This document shows positions 21,688 to 36,300 of a stretch of DNA of 64,000 nucleotides, in pieces. Each line of letters opens with the position of its first letter. Positions within the stretch are counted from its first letter, which is position 1. The translations under genes were made by a program, and so were the position numbers. The notes below the pieces were generated by a model. That model did no database searches. It had not been told where the DNA came from and was given only the letters and a program-made list of their open reading frames with translations. The DNA is from Melieria omissa (lineage: Eukaryota; Arthropoda; Insecta; Diptera; Ulidiidae): positions 120,521,891-120,585,890 of the forward strand of contig OZ020267.1 in the NCBI GenBank assembly GCA_963971225.1. The letters are read 5' to 3'.

Positions 21688-24366
21688 ATTTTTATCGTTG
21701 CAGCACTGTAAAAACATTCCAGAAAATTTCCTTTAAAGTGACTAAAAAAAACTTGGTTTTCAAATTAGTCAGCTCAGTTCTCACTGAAGAAGTTTACTAA
21801 AATATTTTAAATCCTCTTCGTTTTGCAAGTGGCTTCTGATACACTCTGAACAGGCAACCGATTCATATAGGTGAAATTTCGGCTTCGATGACATTTAGCG
21901 TGAAAGATGGTTTACAGTAAATATAAGTTAATTTGTTGGCACTACGAATACGATTAGCGAACATTTCCTCCCACCATGCAAATACATATCAAATCAATTG
22001 AAATCATTTTTAAAAGCACAGACTTGATTTGACTTAAATTTTGGAATAGCGGAAACATAGTTTACGATTGTTGCATAAGAAAGAGCCATATTTAGCGGCC
22101 AGTTCTGCAAAATCTTTCCAATTACAACGTGCCAAATCGATACTTGTAAATGTGGCAAAATTTAATCGCAAAGTTTGCTGCTGCTTCTTTATCTAAACTG
22201 CTGCTAATAAGTTTGGGCAACTTTGAATAAAAAAAAATTACCAACCGGCAGAATTTTAAGAAACACACGTAGGAACATTCAAGGTGAAGCAAACAGCACA
22301 AGAAACTATTATTTAAACTGTGCACTCTGTGCGAGTGTGTGATGGGCGGTCTTAAGTCTGGAAGCACGCTTGCTCTACGCAAAACATAACACGACAGCGC
22401 AGACACTTCAATGACTTGTGGAACAGGAGCAATGGCTGCGGCCACTTCCGTCACAGTCCGTATTCCGTGGACGCTCACACGTTCACATAATGTGGCGCAA
22501 GGGACTACACGACCTGATTTTCATTCAGTCGCGGTTATTCACATAAACTGCAATGACGTACGCCCTGGCAGTGACCAGTCAACTTTAACACAAATCAACA
22601 AAATCCTTTCGCGAAACGAAAACTATAGTTCTGATGAGCAATTTGGCCTCTTTCGGCAGCGGAGTAGAGTGCAAAAGCACAGGAGGAAATGTCATCTGCT
22701 TCGCCTTTGTTTATCTTTCGTTCTCCGATTTTTCGTATTGAAATATTAAAATAAGAAATTGTCAATTGGACGATGCGCCCAACAGAGGCAACAAAAGGGG
22801 AGCGGCGACTGGACAACACCGAAACACACTACAATAGGCTGTTGGCACTCGTGGACAATCACTGCCGGCAGAGCGGTAACGCGGGCGCTCGCACAAACGA
22901 ACGACACCCAGCTGGGGCAACAGAAAACGCCCAGTAAAACACCTACCGGCGCATAAAAAATATTCAAAAGAAAATTAATACTTAAAACAAATGTGGAGCA
23001 ACGAAACACAGATGTTAGCAAATGCAATACCCTCGCATTCAGCCACGACCACAACTGCATCCACAGGCGCATGGTGCGTGGTCGCTCGTGCGGCCCACAC
23101 CTCCAAGTTAAAACAACAAAGTAGACGACACACAAAAAGCGAATTCGGAAATCAGCAACGTAACGCGGGCAAAAGAATTGTTTCACGCGAATTTTTTTCC
23201 ACAGATATATACATATTTAATTTTTACGCAGACGTAAATTAATTATTACTTAAAAATGGATAAATATAATACAAATTTATTATAAGCATAAACATTGATT
23301 CCTTTCTGTTGCTACTAAATGGCTGGTCCGTCCTATTCGTCCATTCAGTATATTTCATTTAACGTTCAAAATTTCTTACACTTTTTTGCGTCTACAAAAA
23401 AAGCTAAATATTTTCCCACGGAAGTCGTGTGAGAAAGAAATCGAACAATAGGCGGCCAAGAAGAATTTGTAACGCATTCGTGTCGATGTCACAATCAATT
23501 CACTTTGCTAAAAGCATAACTTGTTGAAATAACTCCACCTTTTTGGCTCAATTGATATTAAATTCCAACATATCCTAATTTTGTGAACCAACATGGCGTT
23601 TAAGTTCTTGAATGTATTATCTTAAAATTTTAAGTATCCCCATTTTTACCATCCCATCCCATTTTCATTATCACAATTTTAGTATTTTAAGAAGTAGAAA
23701 ATCTATACAGAGCACATATGTCCCTTGGTTGTAAAAGGGTTAAAGTTCATCTTAAATCGAAGAAAGTGCACACACAATATAGGAAACAAACAGTTTTTGT
23801 TCAGCAGTTGCTATCAGGAAGCATAACCCAAAAACCACAAAAAATTTTTACTAGTGGGATAGCAAAACTAAAAAAGAGACGCCTAGGTGACCAGCGCTTT
23901 GTAAGAGATGTTGAAGACCTTAACGTCTCCTCATAGCTCTGAGCATTATAATTGTGTTTAAGCCACAGCTCGCCGAATTTCAATACCGTCGTGTAGAAAA
24001 ATTTTAGTAAAATGTTGTTGTGCCAATACAGTAGAGTTAATTATTGACATCAATCGTATCAAAACTCATCATGTACAAGTCCAATGGAAGAACTTGTCAA
24101 TCCATTAATTCTTAAAAGTTATGTATGGTTTTAAGTTATAAAAGTTATGCTTAAATATGTATGAGTTCTTTAAAATGTCCGAAATGTTTTTACCCTCCGA
24201 ACATATGGCAAACAGAATTATGAGCACTAACAGATCACAAAGTATTTGATTAGGTAGGTAGGTAAATATGTACACATGTGTCCGGAATCTGTCGATTCAA
24301 ACTACGCAGGGAATTATTTTCGCCGTGGCTAGTCGCTAAACTCAAACGTCTGCTCCGGTGACATCG

Positions 24367-24486
24367 ATGTCGATTGAGGAAATAAAAGCCGAATCAAAGA
24401 ATATGTTCAAGACCATTCCGAAAATTTACAATTTGGGATGCTTCGAGGACTGGGAAAAACGCTGGCAAATAAATTTAGAAGAATAA
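24367..24486 (+). pseudogene. C-terminal scrap of a mariner-like transposase
   Basis: A 39-codon open stretch reads MSIEEIKAESKNMFKTIPK, then CFEDWEKRW, then a stop. FEDWxKRW preceded by a (K)xIPK segment is the characteristic C-terminus of mariner/SETMAR-type transposases, which normally continue with a GDYFEGD-like tail; that tail is absent. No terminal repeats were found, so this is a short relic. Confidence 0.5.
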
Positions 24487-26088
24487 AGAGTTCTCCTTTT
24501 GTAACACAATTCCGAGTATTTTTGGTATTTTTTGGGCATTTGTCCTCTCAGTTTCCAATTTTGCCGTTAAGATTTGTATTGCACTTATCCTGAATTGTGC
24601 GTTAATACTTGAATTTTTATGACGCCAACCGACGTTAACGAAAGGTAAAAGTTTATTAAGGCAATTTAATAGAAAATAAAAACAAAAAAACAAATGTTCT
24701 CGTTTATCTGGACGGGATCGGAAGTACGTTCGGTCTTTGACGAATACATTCCGAGCTTCCCACATTCGGTTACGTTTACCTTTCTAAGCTCGCAATGGTC
24801 CGGCAACATAGAATTGGAAAGTTGACAATTTTAAATTTGCACAGGAAATCGGTTAAAGTCGCAATCAGCGATGTAACGAGAAACTACTATGAATTTATGT
24901 ACTTTTTCTTTAATTTTCGTGTTGGAAAAGAATCAGCAGAAACTTGGAAAATCGAATAAGGTAATCGTAAAGATCGAGGGAGCACTGAGTGCATAGAGCC
25001 GTCGCGCGCCGAAACGCACGTGTATGCAGCGCCAGCCTGCAATGATTGCGCCGCGAGGCTTGACAAATTTCCTAGTGTCGTTCCAAAAGGTAAGATGTGG
25101 CAACTACGCAAACAAATGCATTTTCCTCGACCAGCCCACCGTGCGACTTCCATAGCTTACGCCATCCAACTGTCGACTCGTGCCCTTCTCAACGATGTGT
25201 AAGAACTCACCTTTCGCCCTGGAATTTTCAGTTTTACGATCACCCCTGAGAATTTGTTGAGAACAGGTCTGCTCCTCTATAGGAGATTCCAATTCGCAAA
25301 TTCACTCCGTCTTGTGGCCCTTTTATGCCTGCGGCTCGTTTGAGGCTCGTGCTCCGCTCCGTTGATATATGGTTCTCAATTGCAGTTGTGTTCTCCTTTT
25401 TTGTCTTATTTCTTCAACTCTGTGCTTCTTCTTTACCACTTCCCACAGCTTGGTCTTTCTATTCTATTGTCGCCGTCTTATTGGCATTCAATTTCCCAAT
25501 TTTTCCGCCTCCAATCTTTTTTAGATATTTCTTGATGAATTTCTCGTGATTTTTCCTGCTTTGCCGCGAGGAAATTTGGAATTTTCTTCTTTTTCGTATT
25601 TTTTCCACACTGCGCCACCACCACACTATGACATATCGCAAAAGAAACCGAAACAAAATGGAATCGAGAATGAAAGAACGAGTGAGCAAAGCACACTGAG
25701 AATAATTAGCCGATCAAAATGGACTTGCGAAATATTTTTTGCGATTTTGTTGTTCTAATGTGTGAAAGAGACCAATGTGGTATCCATTGAAAATGGCGCT
25801 GCTACCGACGTTGCCAGCCTTAAGTTCCACTGCAGCAAACAATATCGTTTCCAATGGTCTGGGTACTCGAGGTTCTACAATGAAAAGCGCCAGTGAACTT
25901 TCTCAATTACGATTTCAAATATTTGAATGATGCCATGCACGAAAACATTGGATACAAATTTTAGCTCAAAATAAATGTCACAGTTTCGTCAGGAGCTGCC
26001 ATACTCAAATGTGTTCTGCTCTACCAACTACACAAAATTTCTTTCAGTTTTCACACTTACATATTAAAAAAAAAGCTAAATCTAATAC

Positions 26089-26222
26089 TACGTTTGCATT
26101 GAGCCCAAATGTGTGATTTGGGCAAAAAATCTCAAATGCGAAACCAAATCACGCATTTCCCCATAAACATTCAAATCGGCAAAATGACTCATTTCAACAA
26201 AACGACGAAGCAAATGCGATAT
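26089..26222. mobile_element. MITE fragment of the TACTACGT family
   Basis: It starts TAATACTACGTTTGCATTGA and continues GCCCAAATGTGTGATTTGGG. It aligns, in reverse orientation, with 5935-6060 over most of its length. The second terminus is not evident. Confidence 0.55.
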
Positions 26223-27230
26223 AAGACACAAGTTACCGATAGATCTAGTGAAAATAAAAACTGAAATCAACAAGAGTTTAGATACATGAGTAATTAAACT
26301 TTACAAGCGCGAAGTTGACACAAGCCTCATAAGCCAAAGCACGCCCAGACATATAGAAACTGTCCTTGTTTCCAATTCTTTCGAAGAACTACAAATCTAT
26401 TGAGGATACGAGATTCATAACTCTCTTCTCGCGCTTACTTTGGAGCTGAATCTAAGAAACTTAAAATTCAATATACTTTTATAAGTAGAAGCTTTTCAGT
26501 CGACCTACATGTAGACTACCACTTCAAGAAATTCCGTAAAAATCCGCATTGTGGGTGTGGGGATGAACACGAATGCTTCAAATTATTGAATACTATATTT
26601 TAGATGCTCAACACTATTAGCACAACAAATATGCGTAATCCATTTTCATTATCTGAGAAATTACTTCATAACTAAACTAAATCTGACAACACGATTATGT
26701 GGATTTCTTCAATCGGAAGAACAATTAATAGAGAAGAGCATATATTTGTCCTCCGGGATTGGAGATTGATGATTATCTTTAAATCTGTGGTCAAAAGCAA
26801 TAACCGCTTAAGTCGACTTAAGAAGAAATTGAGTTATGGATGCCACCACGTTCCCTTAACTGTGCTTGACTTGACGTTTGTGTAAAATCGGGGAGTTTGT
26901 AACTTTAAAATAAAAAAAGTTATTAATAAAAACCTATTCGCATTCCTATAACGAACACACTGCACGCTAAAACTTTAAAACGAGATTGCTCGAAACAGCA
27001 ATTTTCGACTTAGGCGGTTATTGCTTTTGAACACAGAAATGACGAACATATAGGAACATAAAAACCTATGCATACACATAGCTTGGATTTTTGGTATTTT
27101 TATTTCCACTAGTAAAATACTTGGCAGCTCTGTATTCCGCTTTACGATTCTGGCGCCAAAATCGGATCAAAACATTTTCGATTTTCTTTTGCCCAAGAAT
27201 TAAAAATTAATTCTCTTTGTCAGCAGAATA

Positions 27231-29659
27231 ATGGAGACAGAAAAGCAAAATGATGAGTTAATTGACGACGATTCGGAATTATTGGCACTGGAAAAACTCC
27301 TCTCTGCAGCAGACGATGCTGAAAAAAAGAAAAACGATGGTGAAAAGTCGGCTGTTTTCGCGGGGCAGACGGCGGTGCCACGCCTCCGTGACGACAGCAC
27401 ATTTGCAGAGGCCTTCAGCTATGAGGTAAATGTCGCAGCACCGAAGTTGCGCGAGATGGAGGTGAAGCTAACCTCAAACATGGAGGAACTGGACTCGTCC
27501 GACGATGAAGAAGTAAGAAATTTTTTGGAGCGTAAATACAACGAGTATGGCTGCGATATAAATAAGAAGCTGAAGCAAAATCGAGCAGCAGAGCACGAAG
27601 CGAAAGTAGCCCGAGATGTGCTTGCGACCGAAAGAAACAGCGCTGGTCTATCATCCGGTGCAACTGTATTCGAGTGTCGCATCAAAAATCCGCACAATCC
27701 TGTTAAGCGACAATCCTACGTGAGTAGCTCTTTTCTAACAGCAGCCACTCCGCAAACGAGTAGTGTGCCTAGCAACAAGACCTCTGGTACGACAGCATTA
27801 TGCACGACGTCTTCAGCCATTTTCACAGATCCTGTGTTTGGAATGCGCATCATAAATCCGCTGGTGTCCAGTGCACTGCTACTTGAACGAATGGCCAACC
27901 GCAAGGCGGTGCCGTTCTCACAAATTGCTTTCCACACCCAGCGCAGTGATCTGTCCAAGGACTGGGTGATCGCTGGCGCGCTGATACACAAGAGCCCCGT
28001 ACGTACATCCAAGAAAGGTGATCCGTTCTCGATATGGCGGCTGTCGGACCTGCGCGGCGAGATACAAACCGCCTCGCTTTTCCTATTCAGGGGTGCGCAC
28101 AAGGAACTCTGGAAGACAGCGCAAGGCATGTGCGTTGCGGTGCTCAATCCGAGTGTGTTCGAGAAGCGAGCGGAACGGGGTGACGTCGCCTGCCTGTCCA
28201 TCGACACAGCGAAGAAGGTAATGGTGCTGGGGCAGTCAAAGGACTTTGGTGTATGTAAAGCGCGTAAGAAGAACGGCGAGGCTTGCACGTCCACGGTAAA
28301 TCTGAGCGAGTGTGACTACTGCATCTACCACATGAAACAGGAGTTTAGTAAGATGTCGCGCCGCTCGGAACTGCAGTCATGCACGGCGGGTCGCGGCCTG
28401 AACGAGCTGCGCAACAAGGTGCTTGGTGAGTAATAAGGCTTCGTTTCAACTTTCCAATGAAAACTAAAATTTGCTCCGCCATTTTAGGTAAAAGTGAGGT
28501 GTTTTACGGCGGGCAGTCGTTTACGGCAGTGCCAGCGAAGAAGAGTGCGAAATTAGTGAAAAAAGACCTACAGCGGTTGAGTGCGCTGTCGGAATATGCT
28601 GTGTCGCCTTTCGCCAGTAGTGCGAACCACATTTCAAGGGATAAACCCACATGCGACGCGATTCCTTACGCAGTCCGCTCAGGACCAGTGTCCAAAGTGG
28701 CCTCCAATGTTGAGCTCAACGCAAAGCAACGCGTGAAAGATTTGGAACGACTGAAATCTCTGCAAATGGAGACGCCCTCAATAGCAAACGTTTGTGGAAA
28801 ACAATCTGCCTCGTCAGAAACACCCCCTGCGACTGTAGCAATGTCGCCCTTAACTTCCGGCTGTGTGACGCCAACACAAGCTGATGTACCCGACAAATTC
28901 AAAAATCGAGCTTACTCATTTGCTTCGTGCTCCCCAAAATTATCAAGCGATAATTTCTGTATTGAAGTTCATGTTGGCGAGCGTCAGGCGCAAGCTGCTA
29001 AATTGAAGGCGGCAAAAATACTGATGCAAAATCCCATTGAAAAGGTCAACCCGAACTCGGTACGCGGCTCACGAGATGGCAAGCGGCGTGCCATCGATGA
29101 ACTCAATGAAAAATTTATAGGAAACGATACCAAGCGTCGAAAGTTGGAGGAAGAACAACAGGAAGCTGAGCGAAAGTCTCGCATTCAACGCATTATTGAC
29201 GCTTCGTCATCTCACACGAATTTGGTTGACCTACGCACACAGCAGGAACAGGACAAGTACTTCAGCAAATTGGAGAAAAAGGAAGCACTGGAAGAAAAAA
29301 TGCTGAGTACGTACAAGATGCCGTGCAAGGCGGTAATTTGCTTGCGCTGCAAGTACACCGCATTCTCCGCAGCAGATCGTTGCAAGGAGGAGAAGCATCC
29401 ACTAAAGGTGATAGACGCTGAAAAGCGATTCTTCCAATGCAAAGATTGTGGCAGCCGCACTACGAGCGTTTTCAAATTGCCTCACATCAGTTGCAAGAAT
29501 TGCAAAGGATCACGATGGGAGCGCGCTGCAATGATACGCGAGCGGAAGGTGTGCAATGTATCGGAGGACTTGTCGCTGCGTGGTGACGAGGAAAAATTCA
29601 TAGGGAGTTTAGCGTCCAAAGCAAATCTGAATTTGCTCGTATCAGACGAGGGCCACTGA
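27231..29659 (+). CDS. Mcm10: DNA replication factor Mcm10, two exons
   Basis: Exons 27231-28425 and 28488-29659 join through a 62 bp intron (CTTG|GTGAGT and CATTTTAG) in phase 1 to give 788 residues, close to fly Mcm10. Family role: it binds CMG helicase, ssDNA and polymerase alpha to activate origins and stabilise forks. The N-terminus (1-70) is acidic and coiled-coil-like. The internal OB-fold region includes DWVIAGALIHKSP and GDPFSIWRLSDL, followed by the CCCH zinc finger at about residues 340-370 (C in FGVCKARKKNGEAC, then CDYCIYHM). A K/E-rich helix precedes the C-terminal zinc module around 690-755 with CLRCKY, CKEEKHPLK, FQCKDCGSRT and CKNCKGSRW. All expected Cys/His residues are present. 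It is convergent with Ret, with 698 bp between the two stop codons. Confidence 0.96.
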
Positions 29660-30357
29660 ACGACTTGTGGTCATCCACAAGCGCGGGGTAGCTTTCGCCA
29701 TTATTTTTCGCAGTCAAAGAAATCTTTACGAGTACTTTGTGCATTTCCGTTTAGTATTGTAATTTCTTATTTAAATGAAAACTATTTGAATTATAAAGAT
29801 GTATATTGGGCTGTCGATGAAAAATTGCATACATTATAAGCGTTAAAGGAAGTACTTGTGTATTCATGTTTTATTTAGTTCTTAAAAATATTTACAATAA
29901 GTACATAAGAGTGTATAAAGAAGAACCGTGGACAAATCGGCGGTATAGTTTTAAAATACGAAAACTTGTCTAATTTAATTTTTTAAATTGTTTTTGGCTT
30001 TCAGACAAAGTAATTTAACCCATGTTACACGAAATACACTTAAAATTAAAATTATGTGTATTTGGAATCGTATTCACTTCAAGCTCTAAGATTAAATGTA
30101 GCACTTAGCTATGTAAGCGTAGTTATTAATATTTTTCAACTAAACGCACATAGAGAATTTCTTTAAAACAACATGCTTGAAATTCCAATTCTGAAATGTC
30201 AAAAATTCCTTTGAATAGGTCCAAGAGTATTTCATTTGGCATCGTTTGCAGTCTAAGGTAATTCACGCACATCTTCCCACCGCGTCGTCATTCAAATTAA
30301 AACTAATCAACAATTGCAAGTAAGGTTTCAACTCATCGCATCAAAACAAAACAAAGC
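29660..30357. other. Convergent 3' intergenic region, Mcm10 / Ret
   Basis: AT-rich and holds the 3' UTRs of both genes. A minus-strand AATAAA at 29870-29875 is a reasonable poly(A) signal for Ret. No clear plus-strand signal for Mcm10 was found. Confidence 0.5.
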
Positions 30358-33300
30358 TTAAACTACAGCGTCTTGTTCCTTCAGGTTTAGTAGACTAGAA
30401 AAACGAAATGAGATTGTCTTGGAGAGGTGCTTTTCGAAGTCGTCGCTGTCCAGATTGTCGGGAATGGAAGTTTTGTTGGTCATGTCCATGTAGGAGCGAC
30501 CACGTTTGATGGGCACCGAGTAGTGTTCCGCGATCCCGCTGCCGCCCTTGCTCCCATTCTGGCTGTTGGAGGTGATGCTCGTTGTGCATAAGGACTTACG
30601 AATGTTGAGCGGAAAGCGGAGGTCATTCTCGTAGCGCAATGTCTGCTCAGTGGTGGCAGTTTCGATGAGCGGACGAGGCATATCATAACCCGGCGGGGCC
30701 TGGAACTCGACGCTAAACGTGGTGGAGAATTCGCGGCTGCTGGGATATTCGTGGGAATCGTGGCCCATCTTGGGTGGCACCCAGAGATGGTCGAGGCATT
30801 CGGGCTCGCCTAGGTCATCCGTTAGCTTCGTGAGATCCGTGTGCGAAGAGCAAGCCAGATTCGCTTCGTCAGTGCAATAGATGGGATTGGATATGGCGTT
30901 CGTTTCCATTTCGATGTATTTGGCATTGTTACCTAGTAGCTTTTCAAATTGTGACGCCAAGTACTTGAAGGAGGGACGAGCATTCGGATCATCGGCCCAG
31001 CAAGTGCGCACAATGGAATATCTGCGAAAAGTTGAATTCAAGTCAAAAGGCATCAAAACAAATGCAAACTGCGATATGTCAACTTACATTTCCTCAGAGC
31101 AATTCTCTGGTCTTTCCATACGATAGCTGGTCTTAAGTAGGTGGTAAAGTTTTTGTGGGGGCACTCCTGGGTACGGCGAAGCACCCAGGGTTATCAATTC
31201 CCAGCAGAGCACGCCAAACGCCCAGACATCGGACTTGGTTGTATAAACGTGGTCTGCCAGCGATTCTGGCGCCATCCACTGCAAAAGCAAGATTATTTTA
31301 AGTGTCCAATGTAAGATGTAGTACGTATACGCGGTGACATCACCTACCTTAACGGGCACCCGGTCCCGTGATCGCTTCAGGTACGCATCGTCCTCGTAGA
31401 CATCTCGAGTTAACCCGAAGTCTGAGATTTTACAAATTTTACCATCGGCCAGCAAAACATTGCGCGCAGCCAAATCACGGTGAACCAACTGTAGACACCA
31501 TCATACAATTAAATAAGTGAGATATTAGAAAAAATTTAAATTAATGTTAGTTTCTAAATTAATTGATATAAATATCTCTTAATTTTTTTAGTAATCTTAA
31601 GTTTTTCAATCACGCAGCTCAACAAAATTTGAATTATTTTATAAGATTCACAAGTATCTTTTATTATGGTATCTTTTGTCTATGGCCCACTGACTTGTTG
31701 TCCAACGCACTAACCACCATTGTCACAAGACGGAGAGAATATTAATTTAGTTAAACTTAAATTTTGCAAATAAATTACGCTTTAAAAATGAGCGCTTTGT
31801 GCTTAATTATGCCAACCATATACTGGACGGAATAGATAGTATGTGTAGGTGGTTAGATTCAGCCGTCCAAGTTTCAGTTTAGCAGGAAACGCAGGACAGC
31901 TGCACAAAATCGATCTTCGTCACGCAGCTTATACAAAAATCATTCAAAAATTGGCACGAATGCCAATAAGACAGTGTCCTGTGAGGAGTCCGACCGACGG
32001 TCCCTGTTTCCTCTTGGGAGAAATTAGGTGCTTAGAGCTGTTTAAATTGAGATTAGGTTCAAATCTGTCTCGCTATGTTAACGGTATTACTCTCCTGCCA
32101 TAGTCTATTCTCATACGAATGAAGGAGGTATGTGTAAGTGTCTTTCCATCTAAAGTGTTTACGAATAAAAGTGTAGACGAATGGACGGAAATTCTTATTT
32201 TCTTGAAATAAGCTGATTACTTTTACAAGTCGAAACCCATCTACTTCCATTGCAAAAATCATCTCTAAATGGTCTGAATGCTATGAATCTACGGAAATTA
32301 ATGCGTATAGCTACATAGTATATGCAACCTACCTTGATTTCCGTCAAATACGCCATGCCTTTGCAAATTTGCCACGCAAAAGAGAGAATATTCTTAACTG
32401 TGATGGGCTCCACGCCATCGGCAAAGTCGACGCCCGAACATTCGATCTTGCGACTCAGTCGCAAATAGCTTCGGAGTGAGCCGTAGCGCGCATATTCGAT
32501 AATTATCATGGGGGAATCAGCTGCAGTGCAAGCGCCTAGCAGTTTGATAACGTTGGGATGAGAGACCTCCTGCAGCAGCTGGAATTCCGACAGCAGCGCC
32601 ATATACTCGACCGAATTGGCGCCGTTCTTCAGCATCTTGACGGCGACAGTCGTAACTCCCGGAATGTCGGCTATGTCAGTTGCATAGCCTTTCACCACCT
32701 TGCCGAACTCCCCCTCGCCCAGCACCGCATCCAGAACAAGATTCTCGCGATTGAATTCCCACTTGGAATCACTCGCATCGAATTTGAGACCATTCTCCAA
32801 CTGCATCAGCGGCAGATCCCCATTGCGCACGTCACAGTCGCCATTCTGACTCGAGGCTGCTTTCTGCACCGAATGTGTCTCTTTGCCCAATGCACGCCGC
32901 GCCAAGTTACGGCGCGAAACAACTAGGCACACTATCAATATGGCTATGACCAGCGGACACGTCACCGCCAGTAACATGCACGACTTGCCGCACACGAAGC
33001 CGGCCATCTCAGCGCCCTGCTCCGCGGCCGCATTATCTCCACTATCGGCTTCAACAGTGCCATACTTGTCCAACTTGCTGGCATCCTCCAACTTGGTGTC
33101 GTTTTTGCGCTTCCGTTTGGGCCGTGGCTCGTCGTCGTCGAGCGGGGCACAAGAGCATTTGCCGTTGTCCTCGCAGGTGCACGTGCCCGATGCGGAAAGA
33201 ATGCCGCGCTTGTTATCGTTGACCGAATGAGGTCCCATAATTTTGCTGCCCTGAGTGCAGTCCTGCGGGCAAGCGAAGAGGTTGAGCTCCTCCAACGGAT

Positions 33301-36300
33301 CGCACACGTTATCAGGACAAAATTTTGCATCCGGCACACATGACGCGTAGTTGCGTCCAAAGAAGCCGGCGTTCGAGCCGCGCCACATACACCCACCACC
33401 GTTTGTGGCCAACCCACAGAAGTTCACACACTGCTTCTGATATTTAATCTGGGCGCAGGTTTTGCTGCGCGATTTTACCTTGTGATCGCATGTGGCATTG
33501 TCGGGGCGACCGTCCACCAAATGAACGTTCACCACAAACGAGCGCAGGTGCGTGTCGTGCCATGTTATGTTTAAACTGGGAACAAAATAAGTTTACATTT
33601 TTTATTTAATGCAAATAGTAGTAATAAAACCATTATTTATTACTTTAAATAAAAAATAAACACATTCGTCCTGGCACTCTAAGCATTCATATATTCAAGC
33701 ATAACGCTCACAACTTCCTCCTTCATATTTCTTCAAGTTTCTCTTAACCTTCTATTGGCCCCGTTAAATGTTTATAAAACAAATACTTATGTAATTATAT
33801 CTAATTTAAAGTGCTTTCACCATATTTTAATTCCAATCATGTTTCCCTACACATACTCTTAAACATAGTGAAATCAATAAAGTGTAACAGGTAGATAAAG
33901 TACACTTATTTCTCGAGTAGCAATTGTTGTTTTTTTATAATGAAATACGCGAGATGGCGAATCTATGGCGATGCAAATTGACGAAGAAAACCAACTGAAG
34001 GAAGAGGAGGAGCTACTGATTAACGCAATCGAGGCCCACAAATAAGCAATGTTGCTGCTAAGTTTCAGTAAAGAAATGGACTGCGCTTGAACCGGATTTA
34101 AATTATATGGGCGGTGCCATGCCCTCTTATTTAATACCTGCCCCTTATTCAATGCCCTCTGTCGAAAGAGAAAATGGTAGGTTCGTATTAAGTTTCATTG
34201 CTTAGCGACTTATAGTTCAGCAAAATATTTGGGTCACAAAAAATGTGCCACGCCCCTTGTCCAACGCCCATCAAATCTTATCATTAGAATGACTCATCTA
34301 TGGAACGACGGGGTACTATATTTCAGTGTTGTACAACTTACAATTTGGAAGATATTCCATTATTATGATCTGGCTCGTATGGGTGGTGCCACGCCCCCCA
34401 CGCCAGATATGAATAAATGGTAGGTTCGTACTTAGTTTAATTGCTGTGCAACTTATAGTTCAGCGGAATATTTGGATCACAAAAAAGTGCCACGCCCCTT
34501 GTCCAACGCCCATTAAATCTTACCACTCGGGACGACGGGATACTAAATTTCAGTGTTGTGCTACTTACAATTTCGAAGATATTCTATTTTAAAGATTTTG
34601 CTTGTATGGGTGGTGCCACGCCCCGTTGTCCAAAACCCGCCTCATTCCGTCTGTCGAGAGATATGATTACATGATAGGTTCATGCTAAGTTTCATTGCTC
34701 TATGACTTATAGTTCAGCAGAATAATTGGGTCACAAAAATGTGCCACGCCCCTTAAGGGTATAAAAAATAGTTAGTAGCCGATTCTCAGACCTACAGAAT
34801 ATGCATGTAAAATTTCATAAAAATCGGTCAAGCCGTTTCGGAGGAGTATGGTAACTAACACTGTGACACGAGAATTTTATATATAAGATTTATTTATAAG
34901 GACTTATTGTGCTATAAATATCACAATGAGTATATGTAGGTTAAGGAAACTGGCTTCGTGGCCTTCGTCAACTTATTTGTGTCAGTTCGATTAATATTTA
35001 TTTTGGCTGTCCCTAAACAAAATTTAAAGTTTACTTTCAGTAGATACTTCAGAAATATGTATTTATAAGACCGTATATGGCATAAACATTTGTATAAATC
35101 AAAAGAAAACCTTTTCACCATACCGACGTATTACCTTTTAGCACTGATATGCACTGCAAGTACCTTTCCAATGTCAAACAAATTGCATATCTATAAAAAC
35201 ATAGTTGAACACACACAATGTTCACACAATGAAGAGAGAATTCCTGCTATCTGGTACACTTTATTAATTTCACTATGCTCTTAACCCATTGTTGACCCTG
35301 TCAGATTTCGATTTTTTGTAATTAAAAACATGTGTATAGTTATCTTTGATTGTGTTTTTTCTGTTTTTATCACGTTTTAAGTCAAAAGGCGCAAAAAATC
35401 ATGCTTCTTCATACAAATTCTTAACCCTTGGTCTACCCTGTTAGATTTCGATTTTCAATAAAATGAAAAACATGAGTCTAATTATTTTTTATTTCAAGTG
35501 TTTTACCAACTTAGAAGTCAATAGGTCCATCGATTCATGTTTTTTTCGTAGTCCTCCCGTATACGAACCTTAACCCATCGTTACCCCGTTAAATTTTTTG
35601 TTTCGAAAAAATCAAAAATATGTGTCGAATTATTTTTGATATGAAGTATTTTCACTAAATTTTATCCCGAATTTCAATTTAATTTTTCTTGTAGCTACAG
35701 TTTGAATTGCATGTCTGTAGCTTCAGTGGCACGACAGCCCGATTACGAGACTAAGGCCTAGCTACCTGCAACCATCCGTGTTGTGCGTGCGAATTTTCAC
35801 AAGATTGGTTGGGCCTACAGTTTTATGCCGATTCCGAACGGCGAGTTGAGAGCTTTTTTCATAGGAAATTTTACTCTCAGAGGTTCGCCATTTCCTGCTG
35901 AGAGGACAGCCGCCGAATGAAAAATTGTTGCTTTTCTTTTTTTTCGGTGTCTTGAACCTGGGTTCGAGCGTCGCCTTTGACTCGCGACCCAACGCAATAG
36001 CCAGCTGAGCTACGGCGGCTACCGTACACCTTAACATTGATTGTAAATAGCAAGTCGTTGCTCACAAGTAGACTGTTTCCGGCGAGCGCTCCAACGCAGA
36101 TATGTCCTTCACATACACAATGCCTGCTAGTGCGGTAATGCCAAAGGCTCCACTGCGGTCCTCCGCCACTGCAAATCGCACTGCTGGTTTCTGCATCAAG
36201 TCCAGAAAGTCCTCGGGCTGCGCCACGCGACTATATGACATGGCCGTGCGATAGACAAAGACATCCTTCGGGTAAGTGCTTAATACACTTTGGGTTAGAG

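Larger units (their letters stand above)
21706..27230. other. Intergenic region, GMP synthase 5' side to Mcm10
   Basis: The proximal part, about 21.7-23.2 kb, is relatively GC-rich and probably holds the GMP synthase promoter and a non-coding exon. The rest is AT-rich with a mariner-type fragment (24367-24486), a MITE fragment (26089-26222) and otherwise nothing recognised. The Mcm10 promoter must lie near 27.1-27.2 kb. Confidence 0.45.

Noticed and set aside
23718..23936. 72-codon basic plus-strand ORF
   Set aside because: K/R/V-rich and isolated, with no recognisable motif or splice context.
35950..36020. Possible true tRNA gene (A box and B box present)
   Set aside because: No cloverleaf-compatible stems were evident, and the sequence continues into a SINE body shared by other copies.
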